DNA from: an uncultured Bacilli bacterium
Lineage (GTDB): Bacteria > Bacillota_I > Bacilli_A > RF39 > UBA660
Length of the DNA stretch: 12,507 nucleotides
NCBI GenBank assembly: GCA_944358665.1
Contig: CALVRP010000018.1
Coordinates: forward strand, 1 to 12,507
Direction of reading: 5' to 3'
Positions 1 to 6,911 of the stretch are shown in pieces. The notes under the pieces are model-generated. The model searched no databases. It had not been told where the DNA came from and worked only from the letters and a program-made list of their open reading frames with translations. The position numbers and the translations under genes were made by a program. How positions within the stretch are numbered: position 1 is the first letter of the stretch; each line of letters begins with the position of its first letter.

Positions 1-2184
1 ATTATTTTCTAAATCAGTTAATTCGTGATAGTGGGTTGAAAATAATGTTTTACATTTAATATTATCATGAATATATTCAATAATTGATTGAGCTAAAGCC
101 ATACCATCAAAAGTAGCGGTTCCTCTACCTAATTCATCAAATAAAATTAAACTGTTTTGGGTAGCATTACTAATCGCATTCCCCGCTTCCATCATTTCAA
201 CCATAAAGGTTGATTCCCCGCTTACCAAATCATCACTAGCTCCAATTCTCGTAAATATTGCATCAAAGATTGGTAATCGAGCCTCTGATGCGGGTACAAA
301 GCAACCAATTTGCGCCATAACTGTAATAATAGCCATTTGACGCATATATGTTGATTTACCAGCCATATTAGGACCAGTTATTAATAAGATATTAGTATCT
401 TTATCCATAATAATATCATTATCAACAAATTCACCATCAATAACCTTCTCAACAACTGGATGTCTTGAATCTTTAATATATATTTCATTTTCTGTAATTA
501 TTGGTCTTACATAATTATTCTCTTCACTAACGGTAGCAAAAGACGCTAAAACATCAACTTCACTAATAATTTTAGCAATCTTTTGTAATTTAGGAATATA
601 TTTTTTAACCTCATCGCGAATACTAGTAAAAAGTCCATACTCAAGCTCAATGATTTTTTCTTCAGCGTTTAAAATTAAGGCTTCTTTTTCTTTTAGGATA
701 GGACTGATATATCTTTCAGCATTAGCTAAAGTTTGTTTTCTTTGATAACCCCACTCGTCTTTAACTAAATTTAAGTTACCTTTAGATATTTCAATATAAT
801 AACCAAAGACTCTATTATAGGCCACTTTTAAATTTTTAATGCCTGTTTTTTCTCGTTCTTCTTTTTCAAATTGGGCAATAAAATCTTTACCGCCTTTTCG
901 AAGTCGTTTTAATTCGTCAAGTTCGGCATTATACCCTTCTTTAATTAAATATCCTTCTTTTAATGTCATTGGCGGATTTTCGTAAATACTTTCCTCTAGC
1001 AAATTATAAAGGCTATCCAAAGATTCAAAATTGTTACTAAAATTAATTTGGTTTAAAATATTACTTATTTCAGGTAATACTTTAACCGAAATTTTAAGTT
1101 GTAATAAATCTCTAGCATTGGCACTACCAAAGGCCACTTTACCACTTAATCTTTCTAAATCGTATACTTCAGTAAGGAGTTGTTCCAAATCACTTTTTAA
1201 AATAAACTCTTTTAAAAATGTATCGACAACATCATAACGTTTTTCTAATTTTTCTTTTGAAACTAAAGGATTTAAAATATAATTTTTAAGCATCCTAGCG
1301 CCCATGGCGGTTTTAGTTTTATCTAAAAGCCAAATTAAAGAATAATTTCTTTGTTTTTGTCTTAAAGTTTCTGTAAGTTCAAGATTTCTTTTAGTATGAA
1401 CATCCATTCTTAAATAATCTTTATTTTCTTTTATTTCTACTTTTTGCAGGTGATCTAAGCTTCTTTTTTGATTACCAGCAATATAACAAAGCAAATGTTT
1501 AACACTTACTTTATATCTTTCATCAATATCATCATCAAAAATATGATTGTAATCTTCAGTAATATCATCAGTAATACTAACCGTTAAGTGAAATTGATTT
1601 TTAAGCATTGAATAAATGTTTTTATCAACTTTACTGGTCATAACAACTTCTTTTACCCCAAGATTAACAATTTCACTAACAACTTTAGCAGGATTGTGCT
1701 CACTCAAAAAAGCATAAACTTCACCAGTAGACGCATCAGCATAACTAATACTATAAGCATGATTTAAATCATAAATAGAAGCAATAAAATTGAACTCGTC
1801 AGCTTTTAAAGTATCACTATTCATAACAGTTCCCGAAGAGACTATTTGAATAATATCTCTTTTGACAATACCTTTAACATTTTTAGGATCTTCTAGTTGT
1901 TCACAAATACCAATTTTATAGCCTTTTTCAATCAATTTATCAATATATCCACTAGCCGCATGATAAGGGATTCCGCACATCGGAATACGTTCTTTTAATC
2001 CAGCATTTTTACCGGTTAAAGTAAGTTCTAGTTCATGACTCACTAATATTGCATCTTCAAAAAACATTTCATAAAAATCGCCTAAGCGAAAAAAAATGAT
2101 TAAATCTTCATTTTTATTTTTAATTTCTAAATACTGCCGCATCATCGGCGTAACTTCATTTATATCTACATCTTTTCTTTCCAT
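1..2184 (-). CDS. mutS: DNA mismatch repair ATPase MutS (C-terminus cut by window edge)
   Basis: MutS binds base mismatches and small loops and, with ATP, recruits MutL to start strand-directed repair. The frame is open for 728 codons from an ATG at 2184 to the left edge without a stop. Visible landmarks: the mismatch-wedging Phe-x-Glu motif (F37, E39 in GDFYEMF), Walker A GPNMAGKST at about residues 604-612, Walker B/D-loop DELGRGT at about 683-689, and the STHYHEL histidine loop at about 716-722. Family members are usually about 850-880 residues, so roughly the last 120-150 are outside the window. The start is supported by an AAGGTGAT ribosome binding site and a good promoter immediately upstream. 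mutL is often next to mutS and would lie off the left edge if the usual order holds; that is inference. Identity is near certain. Confidence 0.97.
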   Translation of the reverse strand, partial: MERKDVDINEVTPMMRQYLEIKNKNEDLIIFFRLGDFYEMFFEDAILVSHELELTLTGKNAGLKERIPMCGIPYHAASGYIDKLIEKGYKIGICEQLEDPKNVKGIVKRDIIQIVSSGTVMNSDTLKADEFNFIASIYDLNHAYSISYADASTGEVYAFLSEHNPAKVVSEIVNLGVKEVVMTSKVDKNIYSMLKNQFHLTVSITDDITEDYNHIFDDDIDERYKVSVKHLLCYIAGNQKRSLDHLQKVEIKENKDYLRMDVHTKRNLELTETLRQKQRNYSLIWLLDKTKTAMGARMLKNYILNPLVSKEKLEKRYDVVDTFLKEFILKSDLEQLLTEVYDLERLSGKVAFGSANARDLLQLKISVKVLPEISNILNQINFSNNFESLDSLYNLLEESIYENPPMTLKEGYLIKEGYNAELDELKRLRKGGKDFIAQFEKEEREKTGIKNLKVAYNRVFGYYIEISKGNLNLVKDEWGYQRKQTLANAERYISPILKEKEALILNAEEKIIELEYGLFTSIRDEVKKYIPKLQKIAKIISEVDVLASFATVSEENNYVRPIITENEIYIKDSRHPVVEKVIDGEFVDNDIIMDKDTNILLITGPNMAGKSTYMRQMAIITVMAQIGCFVPASEARLPIFDAIFTRIGASDDLVSGESTFMVEMMEAGNAISNATQNSLILFDELGRGTATFDGMALAQSIIEYIHDNIKCKTLFSTHYHELTDLENN

Positions 2185-2207
2185 CTAATCACCTTACAAC
2201 TACCACA

Positions 2208-2236
2208 ATTATAGCATTTTCCCAGTTTTAAAGCAA
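2208..2236 (-). promoter_or_regulatory. mutS promoter (sigma-A type, extended -10)
   Basis: On the minus strand, -35 TTGCTT (2231-2236), a 17-nt spacer, and -10 TATAAT (2208-2213) preceded by TGC, an extended -10. The predicted start is near 2201, giving mutS a short leader of about 17 nt that contains the AAGGTGAT ribosome binding site. Confidence 0.7.
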
Positions 2237-2392
2237 GAATAATAATGGTTATTTTTACCAATAAAAAACTGATAAATTAATATCAAAAATTTTTATTTTT
2301 ATGTCGTAAGATATATTATAGAGGGATAAACTTTGAAGTGCCTGCCGCTCGTTTTCAGGGGGTTTTGAACTTTTCAGAAAGCGGAAGGAGTG

Positions 2393-2437
2393 ATGATTAT
2401 CATATTATTTTTAATTCTCCTAATTAAGGTAGTTTAA
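2393..2437 (+). CDS. possible 14-aa hydrophobic peptide, type I toxin-like
   Basis: The frame reads MIIILFLILLIKVV and then TAA, almost entirely aliphatic with one Lys, like a minimal membrane-inserting peptide. AAGGAG (2385-2390) lies just before it, but only 2 nt from the ATG; GTG at 2390 is an alternative start. A CCGCT/AGCGG stem (2345-2349 with 2380-2384) abuts this ribosome binding site and could limit its use, as in type I toxin mRNAs. A weak -10 (TATTAT, 2314-2319) without a clear -35 could drive it. The 3' end runs into the oppositely transcribed small RNA described below. Known peptides of this kind are longer (about 18-19 residues for Ibs, about 30 for TxpA or holin-like toxins). 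It may be a remnant or not translated at all. It is reported because of the context, not because the coding evidence is strong. Confidence 0.3.
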   Translation: MIIILFLILLIKVV

Positions 2438-2441
2438 AAAT

Positions 2442-2474
2442 AAAAAAGCACTTGTTACCTAAGTAACCGGTGCT
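2442..2474 (-). terminator. Rho-independent terminator
   Basis: On the minus strand GCAC-cg-GTTAC-ttag-GTAAC-aa-GTGC (2448-2473) is followed directly by TTTTTT and more T-rich sequence. It has a U-tract on the minus strand only, so it ends the small RNA and any readthrough from the protease gene at 2557. Confidence 0.85.
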
Positions 2475-2517
2475 CAACAAAACATTGGTGGGCACTTGCA
2501 AAGCAAGTCCCTCCACA
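2442..2517 (-). ncRNA. small structured RNA, candidate type I antitoxin
   Basis: A compact minus-strand transcription unit: a well-spaced promoter (2523-2551), a predicted start near 2516, two hairpins and a U-tract end, giving about 75-80 nt. Hairpin 1 (about 2486-2515) pairs GG-GGG-ACTTGC with GCAAGT-CCC-CC around a TTT loop, with one mismatch and one bulged G. Hairpin 2 (2448-2473) is the terminator. No start codon followed by a plausible reading frame lies inside. Its 3' end converges with the plus-strand peptide unit at 2393-2437, the arrangement of txpA/RatA-like pairs with overlapping 3' ends. The alternative is that it is only the 3' trailer and terminator of the upstream protease gene; the separate promoter argues against that. 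I do not recognise a named RNA family. Confidence 0.5.
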
Positions 2518-2522
2518 ATTAG

Positions 2523-2551
2523 AATATATCACATTTTATGTTTTTATACAA
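2523..2551 (-). promoter_or_regulatory. promoter of the small minus-strand RNA
   Basis: On the minus strand -35 TTGTAT (2546-2551), exactly 17 nt, and -10 TATATT (2523-2528). It lies just past the stop codon of the protease gene, so the downstream RNA can be made independently of that gene. Confidence 0.6.
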
Positions 2552-2556
2552 TACTT

Positions 2557-3567
2557 TTAATTATTTTCCAAATATTCTAAAGCCTCTTTAAAGGTAGAAA
2601 CCGGTACTAAAGTAATGTCATAATCGTTTTCTTTTTTTACTTTTTTAGCTTCTTCATAATTTTCTCCACGTGGTACTAAAAATATATCCGCACCTTTTTT
2701 ATAAGCTCCAATTAATTTATATTTAATACCACTAATTTGACCAACATTACCTTCTTCATCAATTGTTCCGGTACCAACAATAGTTTTGCCATCAGTTAAA
2801 TCTATTTTATTTAAATAACTATACACCGTCAAAGTCATCATAAGGCCACCAGATGATCCTGATTCGGTACCTTTAAAAGTTAAATCAATATTATAATCAG
2901 ATTTTAAATCATAAGTTTCCGAAACTAAAATACCTACTTTAGCCTCACCACCAACATCTATTAAAGTAGCTTCTCTAGTTAACTCTTCGTCATTATTTAT
3001 GACCTTAAACTTAACTTTATCACCAATGTTTTTCGTATTTAAAATATCATAGATGTCTTCTTTTTCTTTAATTTTTTCACCATTTACTTCTATTATTTGA
3101 TTTCCTACTTCAAGGTCTGTTTTCGCAACATCATCTACGTAAGTTACATAACTTTTAGAATTTTCTTTTTTATAATTTATATCAGAGTTATCATAAGCAA
3201 CTTTCATAGCGGTCGCATTGGCTTCTTCTAACAATAGCTTATTTCTAAACTGTACGTCTTCGATACTTTCACTACCAGTAGTTACTTCAGCTTCCGTTTC
3301 AACATCCCAGTTTTTATTGAAGAAAGCGATTACTAACATTGGTATAATACCATCCATTTCGGTAACATAAGCCATGTTTAGTGAACCTTCCATTTCAAAA
3401 TCACTAGTAATATCAATTCTACTCGTAGTATTAATTAACCCTCCTGGTGCCGAAATATAATAAGGCAGTTTGAAAGTCATTAAAAAAATAAGAACAATAA
3501 ATACTAATAAAATTTGATAATTTTCTTTTATAAATGTTTTTGTTTTTTCATATACTTTATTAATCAT
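2557..3567 (-). CDS. membrane-anchored PDZ/Lon-type serine protease, YlbL/SepM family
   Basis: A single-pass membrane protease with its catalytic part outside the cytoplasm; relatives include B. subtilis YlbL and streptococcal SepM, which trims a secreted signal peptide. Counting from an upstream in-frame ATG at 3573 (338 aa), residues 21-38 are the membrane anchor, then the YlbL-like YYISAPGG segment, a PDZ domain at about 115-205, and a Lon-type domain to the end. The Ser-Lys dyad is visible: Ser241 in GSSGG and Lys286 in GIKYKLIGA. The start given here is the third codon (3567), because AGAAAGGA ends at the upstream ATG and is spaced properly (6 nt) only for this one. It is divergent from a ylbJ-like gene; ylbJ and ylbL are also close neighbours in B. 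subtilis. The substrate cannot be told from sequence. Confidence 0.9.
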   Translation of the reverse strand: MINKVYEKTKTFIKENYQILLVFIVLIFLMTFKLPYYISAPGGLINTTSRIDITSDFEMEGSLNMAYVTEMDGIIPMLVIAFFNKNWDVETEAEVTTGSESIEDVQFRNKLLLEEANATAMKVAYDNSDINYKKENSKSYVTYVDDVAKTDLEVGNQIIEVNGEKIKEKEDIYDILNTKNIGDKVKFKVINNDEELTREATLIDVGGEAKVGILVSETYDLKSDYNIDLTFKGTESGSSGGLMMTLTVYSYLNKIDLTDGKTIVGTGTIDEEGNVGQISGIKYKLIGAYKKGADIFLVPRGENYEEAKKVKKENDYDITLVPVSTFKEALEYLENN

Positions 3568-3611
3568 ACGCATTCCTTTCTACTTTAAAGATATACAAAA
3601 TGGGTGAATTT

Positions 3612-4586
3612 ATGAAAATAATAAGTGTTTTAATTATGGGAGTATTAATTTTTACATGTTTTGAAATATTAACTGCTTCACAAAGTATTCTAGATGCAGT
3701 TTCTTTTTCGTTATATATTTTTAAGAATAATATTTTTCCATCATTATTTCCCTTTTTTGTTTTGTCACAATTAATGATTAAATATGGTTTTGTAGAGCTT
3801 ATTGGTAATTTATTCAAACCATTTATGAATAAACTTTTCAAAATAAAAAGCAGCGCCGCTTTTATCTTTGTCATGAGTATTATATCAGGAAATCCCGCAA
3901 ATGCCAAATATACTAAAGAGTTATTAGAAAATGGCGATATTAACGAATATGAAGCAACCAAAATACTTTGTTTCACTTGTTTTTCTAGTCCGCTATTTAT
4001 TTTAGGAACAGTTTCTTTAATGTTTTTAAACAATAAAGAAGTTGGGCTATTAATTTTACTTTGCCACTATTTAGGTAATATTATTGTTGGTCTTCTAATT
4101 AGAAATTACCATCCCAGTCAAAAAGAAAACAATAAAGTTAGTTTAAAATACGCAATAAATAGTATGCATAAAAAAAGAATCAGTAACAATGAAGCTTTTG
4201 GCACTATTATCACAAATTCTTTGATAAGCAGTATTAATACTCTACTTTTAATTTTAGGTGTTATGACAATGTGTCTTGTTATAACAACAATCATTGACAA
4301 CAATATTAGTTTAAATAGTGTTTTTCAAAGTATATTAAATGGCTATATTGAAATGACTCAGGGTGTGAAATATATTAGTATGGAAGATATTCCTTTAAAA
4401 TTAAAATGTATTTTAACCGTAATGATTCTCTCTTTTGGTGGGCTTAGTGTCCATATGCAGATAGTGAGTATTATAAGTGACACTAAAATTAAATATTTCC
4501 CATTTTTAGTATGTCGAATTATTCATAGTATCATTGCCGGATTACTTATGTTCTTTACTTTTGATACTTGGATTAACTTAATTTAG
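3612..4586 (+). CDS. ylbJ: YlbJ-like polytopic membrane protein (nucleoside-recognition/Gate fold)
   Basis: A hydrophobic protein with several membrane segments. Family signatures are the NIFPSLFPFFVLSQ stretch, SGNPANAK (about residues 96-103 counted from an upstream ATG at 3600; YlbJ proteins have SGYPxGAK here), CFSSPLFILG, and GGLSVHMQ near 280. In B. subtilis YlbJ is a sigma-E-dependent integral membrane protein needed for heat-resistant spores; its transported substrate, if any, is not established. The start at 3612 is preferred over 3600 because GGGTGA lies at a proper distance only from the second ATG, giving 324 aa. The gene is divergent from the YlbL-like protease with about 44 bp between starts, and its TAG overlaps the stop of the opposing pilin gene by 4 bp (4583-4586). 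Presence of ylbJ alone does not prove that the host sporulates. Confidence 0.85.
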   Translation: MKIISVLIMGVLIFTCFEILTASQSILDAVSFSLYIFKNNIFPSLFPFFVLSQLMIKYGFVELIGNLFKPFMNKLFKIKSSAAFIFVMSIISGNPANAKYTKELLENGDINEYEATKILCFTCFSSPLFILGTVSLMFLNNKEVGLLILLCHYLGNIIVGLLIRNYHPSQKENNKVSLKYAINSMHKKRISNNEAFGTIITNSLISSINTLLLILGVMTMCLVITTIIDNNISLNSVFQSILNGYIEMTQGVKYISMEDIPLKLKCILTVMILSFGGLSVHMQIVSIISDTKIKYFPFLVCRIIHSIIAGLLMFFTFDTWINLI

Positions 4587-5056
4587 CCAAGATAACTAGA
4601 GACTAAATTAAATAAAACGTCGTCACTAAAATTTTCACTTGTCACGGTATAAGCCACTTTTAAATAGCAATTCTCTTCCCCTGGAGATAAAGAAGAATCA
4701 TCAGAACAATTACTACTAATAATATAATCATCGTTTATATAAGCACCTTCCGGCATTTCAAAATTTTTATTACCAACTTTAACACTTTGGTTGCTAGTAA
4801 TTGTAATTTGCTTACCATCTAATAAAGTACAGGTACTACCACCACATTCTACAGGAATATTACCATTATTAATTTGGCTATTTATTTCCCTAGCAATTAA
4901 AGCATTTTCATTTTTAATTGAAGTTTCTAATTCTGAAGAAACATAAATGTTTTTAAGTTCTAGAACGACTTCAAATAAAAGGGTTGTGATAATCATTGTA
5001 AGGGTAAAAGAGGCAAGCAACTCAACCACGGTAAACCCCTTATTATTTAATTTCAT
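4583..5056 (-). CDS. type IV prepilin-like protein (small minor pilin)
   Basis: A 157-aa protein with a class III prepilin signal: short basic leader MKLNNKG, predicted cleavage after Gly7, Phe as the new N-terminus and Glu12 at +5 of the mature chain, followed by a hydrophobic stretch to about residue 31 and an amphipathic helix. The C-terminal part is a small extracytoplasmic domain with four Cys (C71, C76, C117, C130) that could form two disulfides. The start at 5056 is chosen because the leader begins there and AAAGGAAG lies about 7 nt upstream; an upstream in-frame ATG at 5098 would add 14 residues and spoil the leader. It follows the large prepilin gene with a 26-nt gap, so the two are probably co-transcribed. 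It could be a pseudopilin or minor pilin; I cannot assign an orthologue. Confidence 0.85.
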   Translation of the reverse strand: MKLNNKGFTVVELLASFTLTMIITTLLFEVVLELKNIYVSSELETSIKNENALIAREINSQINNGNIPVECGGSTCTLLDGKQITITSNQSVKVGNKNFEMPEGAYINDDYIISSNCSDDSSLSPGEENCYLKVAYTVTSENFSDDVLFNLVSSYLG

Positions 5057-5082
5057 AGTAATCTTCCTTTCTTTTATTATTT

Positions 5083-6807
5083 TTATGAAAAGCGCCATTT
5101 TTGATTATTGCCAGAGCTACAAGTGTAAGCTTGGACATTAGTACTGTTAGCAGCATTAGACCCTTTGACAGCTAAACATAAACCCCTAATATTTTTTATT
5201 TGATAATAATCGTCATTTTTTTCAATCGACCAAAAACCACCAGTGCTACTATGAAATTCCCACGTTGAAACATTAGTTCCAGAAGTCGCACTATTACCAT
5301 CAACCCACATATATTGTTTTCCGTTTACTTGACTTTGAAAAACATAATACATTGTATTATCTTCGATTCTATGGGGTAATATTTTCCATCTTTGGGCATT
5401 ACTGTCATTTGATGAATATATTTGAATATTAGTGCCATTAGCAGTTCCCGCACCATTGACATCTAATGCATAATTATTATTAAGAGCTGTGGTTATTTTA
5501 TAATTTTTATAGTCAATAGTTATATCAGTGTTTTTATCGTTTATTTTACCACCTTCAACATAGAAATTATAAGTTAAATAATTATTTGAAGTATTCCTAT
5601 TATCAGCAGAATTAACATCACCAAGATCTACCGTTCCAAGCGAAAGCAGACCATCACTAATGCAAAAAGCTCCGCCGCCCGTTGCTGCTTTATTATTAAT
5701 TATTGTCGTATCATCAACATTAACATTAGCTTCATCATTTACGTATATAGCTCCCCCATAATCAGCTGCATTATATGTAAATTCACAACCACTAATATTA
5801 ACCTCACCACCAGAAGCATAAATCGCTCCACCTAGTTTTGAAATTTCTTTAGTCGACGTCCAGGTATAAGTGTTGTTACTATTTTTTAAAGTGGCATCAT
5901 TAATATTAGTATCAGCCGTTATCGTCAACAAAGCACTTTCAGCTTGAATATTGTTTCCATCAAAATTTATGCCGTCAAAAGTTACATTACCGGCAGTAAT
6001 AGATAAAGCACTATCTGTTAAAGCGTCCCCTCTAAATATAGTATATTTTCGGTTAGGATCAAATTCATTATAATTAGTAACTATAATAGTCTTGTCAGCA
6101 TCAAACTGAGCAGTACTATCTACAGTTATATCACTCATAAGATAAATAATGGCATCATTATTAGCTTTTTCATAAGCCATATTTAAAGTAGCATATGGAC
6201 TATCTATAGTACCATTGCCATTAGTATCACTACCAGTATTTGAAACATATAAACGAAGACCATCAGCTTCCTCTTCTTGTATCATATTACTATCCGCGCC
6301 AATATCAAAAACAATTGTCGCATAGGTATACCCATCTTCGGCATTACCAAATTGTCCGATTAGACGGCTTTCATTTTCAACATTTTCAATTCTACTGATA
6401 AAATCCTTAAAGCTTTGAGTAAACATATTACTATCTGTATTTAACGAAGAAATATTAGAGGATGTAAAAAGCAATGTTTTTAAATTCATTTCACTAGCTA
6501 AAGTATCACAATAATTAAGGCCTGATAACCCGGTATCGGTTTGGCACGTTCCATTCTTAACTATCGTAACATATTTTGAACCATCAATTTTACCGGTCCA
6601 TGTATCTGCCGTATCATTATTTAAAACATATTTTTTCATTGTATTTAAATTATAAATACCTTCAACCGTATTATAAGCATAACTATCTTCATAACTATTA
6701 AAAAGTCCCCTAAATTGAACAAATAAAAGGACTAAGACCGTTAAAACAAAAGTTGAAACAACTAGTGATTCAGCTAATAGAAACCCCTTATTATTCATTT
6801 TTTTCAT
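5083..6807 (-). CDS. prepilin fused to beta-helix and ricin-type lectin domains (putative pilus adhesin)
   Basis: 574 aa with four parts. (1) A class III prepilin N-terminus, leader MKKMNNKG, cleavage after Gly8, Phe at +1, Glu13 at +5, hydrophobic helix to about 31. (2) A pilin-like region to about 180 with C88 and C100. (3) From about 185, opening YVSNTGSDTNGNGTIDSPY and running to about 415, a parallel beta-helix of short Gly/Asn/Asp-rich rungs, with GGAIY at 326-330 and 351-355, FTYN at 343-346 and GGGA at 377-380, resembling the GGA(I/L/V) and FxxN repeats of chlamydial Pmp adhesins. (4) A ricin-B-like beta-trefoil, about 436-574, with three repeats ending in AQRW, GGFW and NQKW; the outer two are good QxW motifs and the middle is degenerate. 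C544 and C563 likely pair. AAGGAG lies 6 nt before the ATG. I infer a pilus-displayed glycan-binding adhesin; the domain reading is firm, the role is inference. Confidence 0.88.
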   Translation of the reverse strand: MKKMNNKGFLLAESLVVSTFVLTVLVLLFVQFRGLFNSYEDSYAYNTVEGIYNLNTMKKYVLNNDTADTWTGKIDGSKYVTIVKNGTCQTDTGLSGLNYCDTLASEMNLKTLLFTSSNISSLNTDSNMFTQSFKDFISRIENVENESRLIGQFGNAEDGYTYATIVFDIGADSNMIQEEEADGLRLYVSNTGSDTNGNGTIDSPYATLNMAYEKANNDAIIYLMSDITVDSTAQFDADKTIIVTNYNEFDPNRKYTIFRGDALTDSALSITAGNVTFDGINFDGNNIQAESALLTITADTNINDATLKNSNNTYTWTSTKEISKLGGAIYASGGEVNISGCEFTYNAADYGGAIYVNDEANVNVDDTTIINNKAATGGGAFCISDGLLSLGTVDLGDVNSADNRNTSNNYLTYNFYVEGGKINDKNTDITIDYKNYKITTALNNNYALDVNGAGTANGTNIQIYSSNDSNAQRWKILPHRIEDNTMYYVFQSQVNGKQYMWVDGNSATSGTNVSTWEFHSSTGGFWSIEKNDDYYQIKNIRGLCLAVKGSNAANSTNVQAYTCSSGNNQKWRFS

Positions 6808-6824
6808 AATTTTCTCCTTTTAAA

Positions 6825-6853
6825 TTGTATTTATCTTAAATATATTATATAAT
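6825..6853 (+). promoter_or_regulatory. promoter of the pilus ATPase, in a divergent control region
   Basis: On the plus strand -35 TTGTAT (6825-6830), a 17-nt spacer, -10 TATAAT (6848-6853), predicted start near 6861 and a leader of about 50 nt with AAGGAG before the ATG at 6912. The -10 sits in the palindrome ATATTATATAATAT, which also supplies a minus-strand TATAAT (6844-6849) facing the prepilin genes, although the matching minus-strand -35 (TAGCTT) is poor. The two directions may therefore compete. Confidence 0.6.
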
Positions 6854-6911
6854 ATTATCAGGATAAAAGCTAGTCCTTAATCCGAAAAAGACATAAAAAA
6901 GGAGCGATATA

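Noticed and set aside
1031..1237. 68-codon plus-strand open frame inside mutS
   Set aside because: It lies wholly antisense to a conserved, continuous MutS frame and has no family resemblance.
2338..2427. 29-codon GTG-started plus-strand frame in the mutS/protease gap
   Set aside because: The ribosome site is 12 nt away, composition is unremarkable, and it overlaps the hairpin region better explained as an mRNA leader.
2330..2520. SRP (4.5S) RNA or 6S RNA in the gene-poor stretch
   Set aside because: The conserved SRP helix-8 tip with its GGAA loop and flanking bulge is absent, and the two-hairpin form does not match the long open-bubble rod of 6S RNA.
3545..3611. Sigma-E-type promoter for the ylbJ-like gene
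   Set aside because: ATACA-like -10 elements and a TCATATA element exist, but their spacings (about 10 or 37 nt) do not fit the 14-15 nt expected.
3560..4033. 157-codon minus-strand open frame antisense to ylbJ
   Set aside because: It is the reverse of a well-matched YlbJ coding region, and its composition mirrors that gene.
4118..4303. 61-codon minus-strand open frame
   Set aside because: Antisense shadow of the ylbJ-like gene without a good ribosome site.
4947..5141. 64-codon plus-strand open frame
   Set aside because: Antisense across the start of the small prepilin and the end of the large one, both of which are clear genes.
5083..6807. Hedgehog-like or autotransporter reading of the large prepilin
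   Set aside because: GGAI/FxxN repeats recall chlamydial Pmp autotransporters, but there is no Sec signal with a passenger and no C-terminal beta-barrel; the N-terminus is a prepilin and the C-terminus a trefoil.
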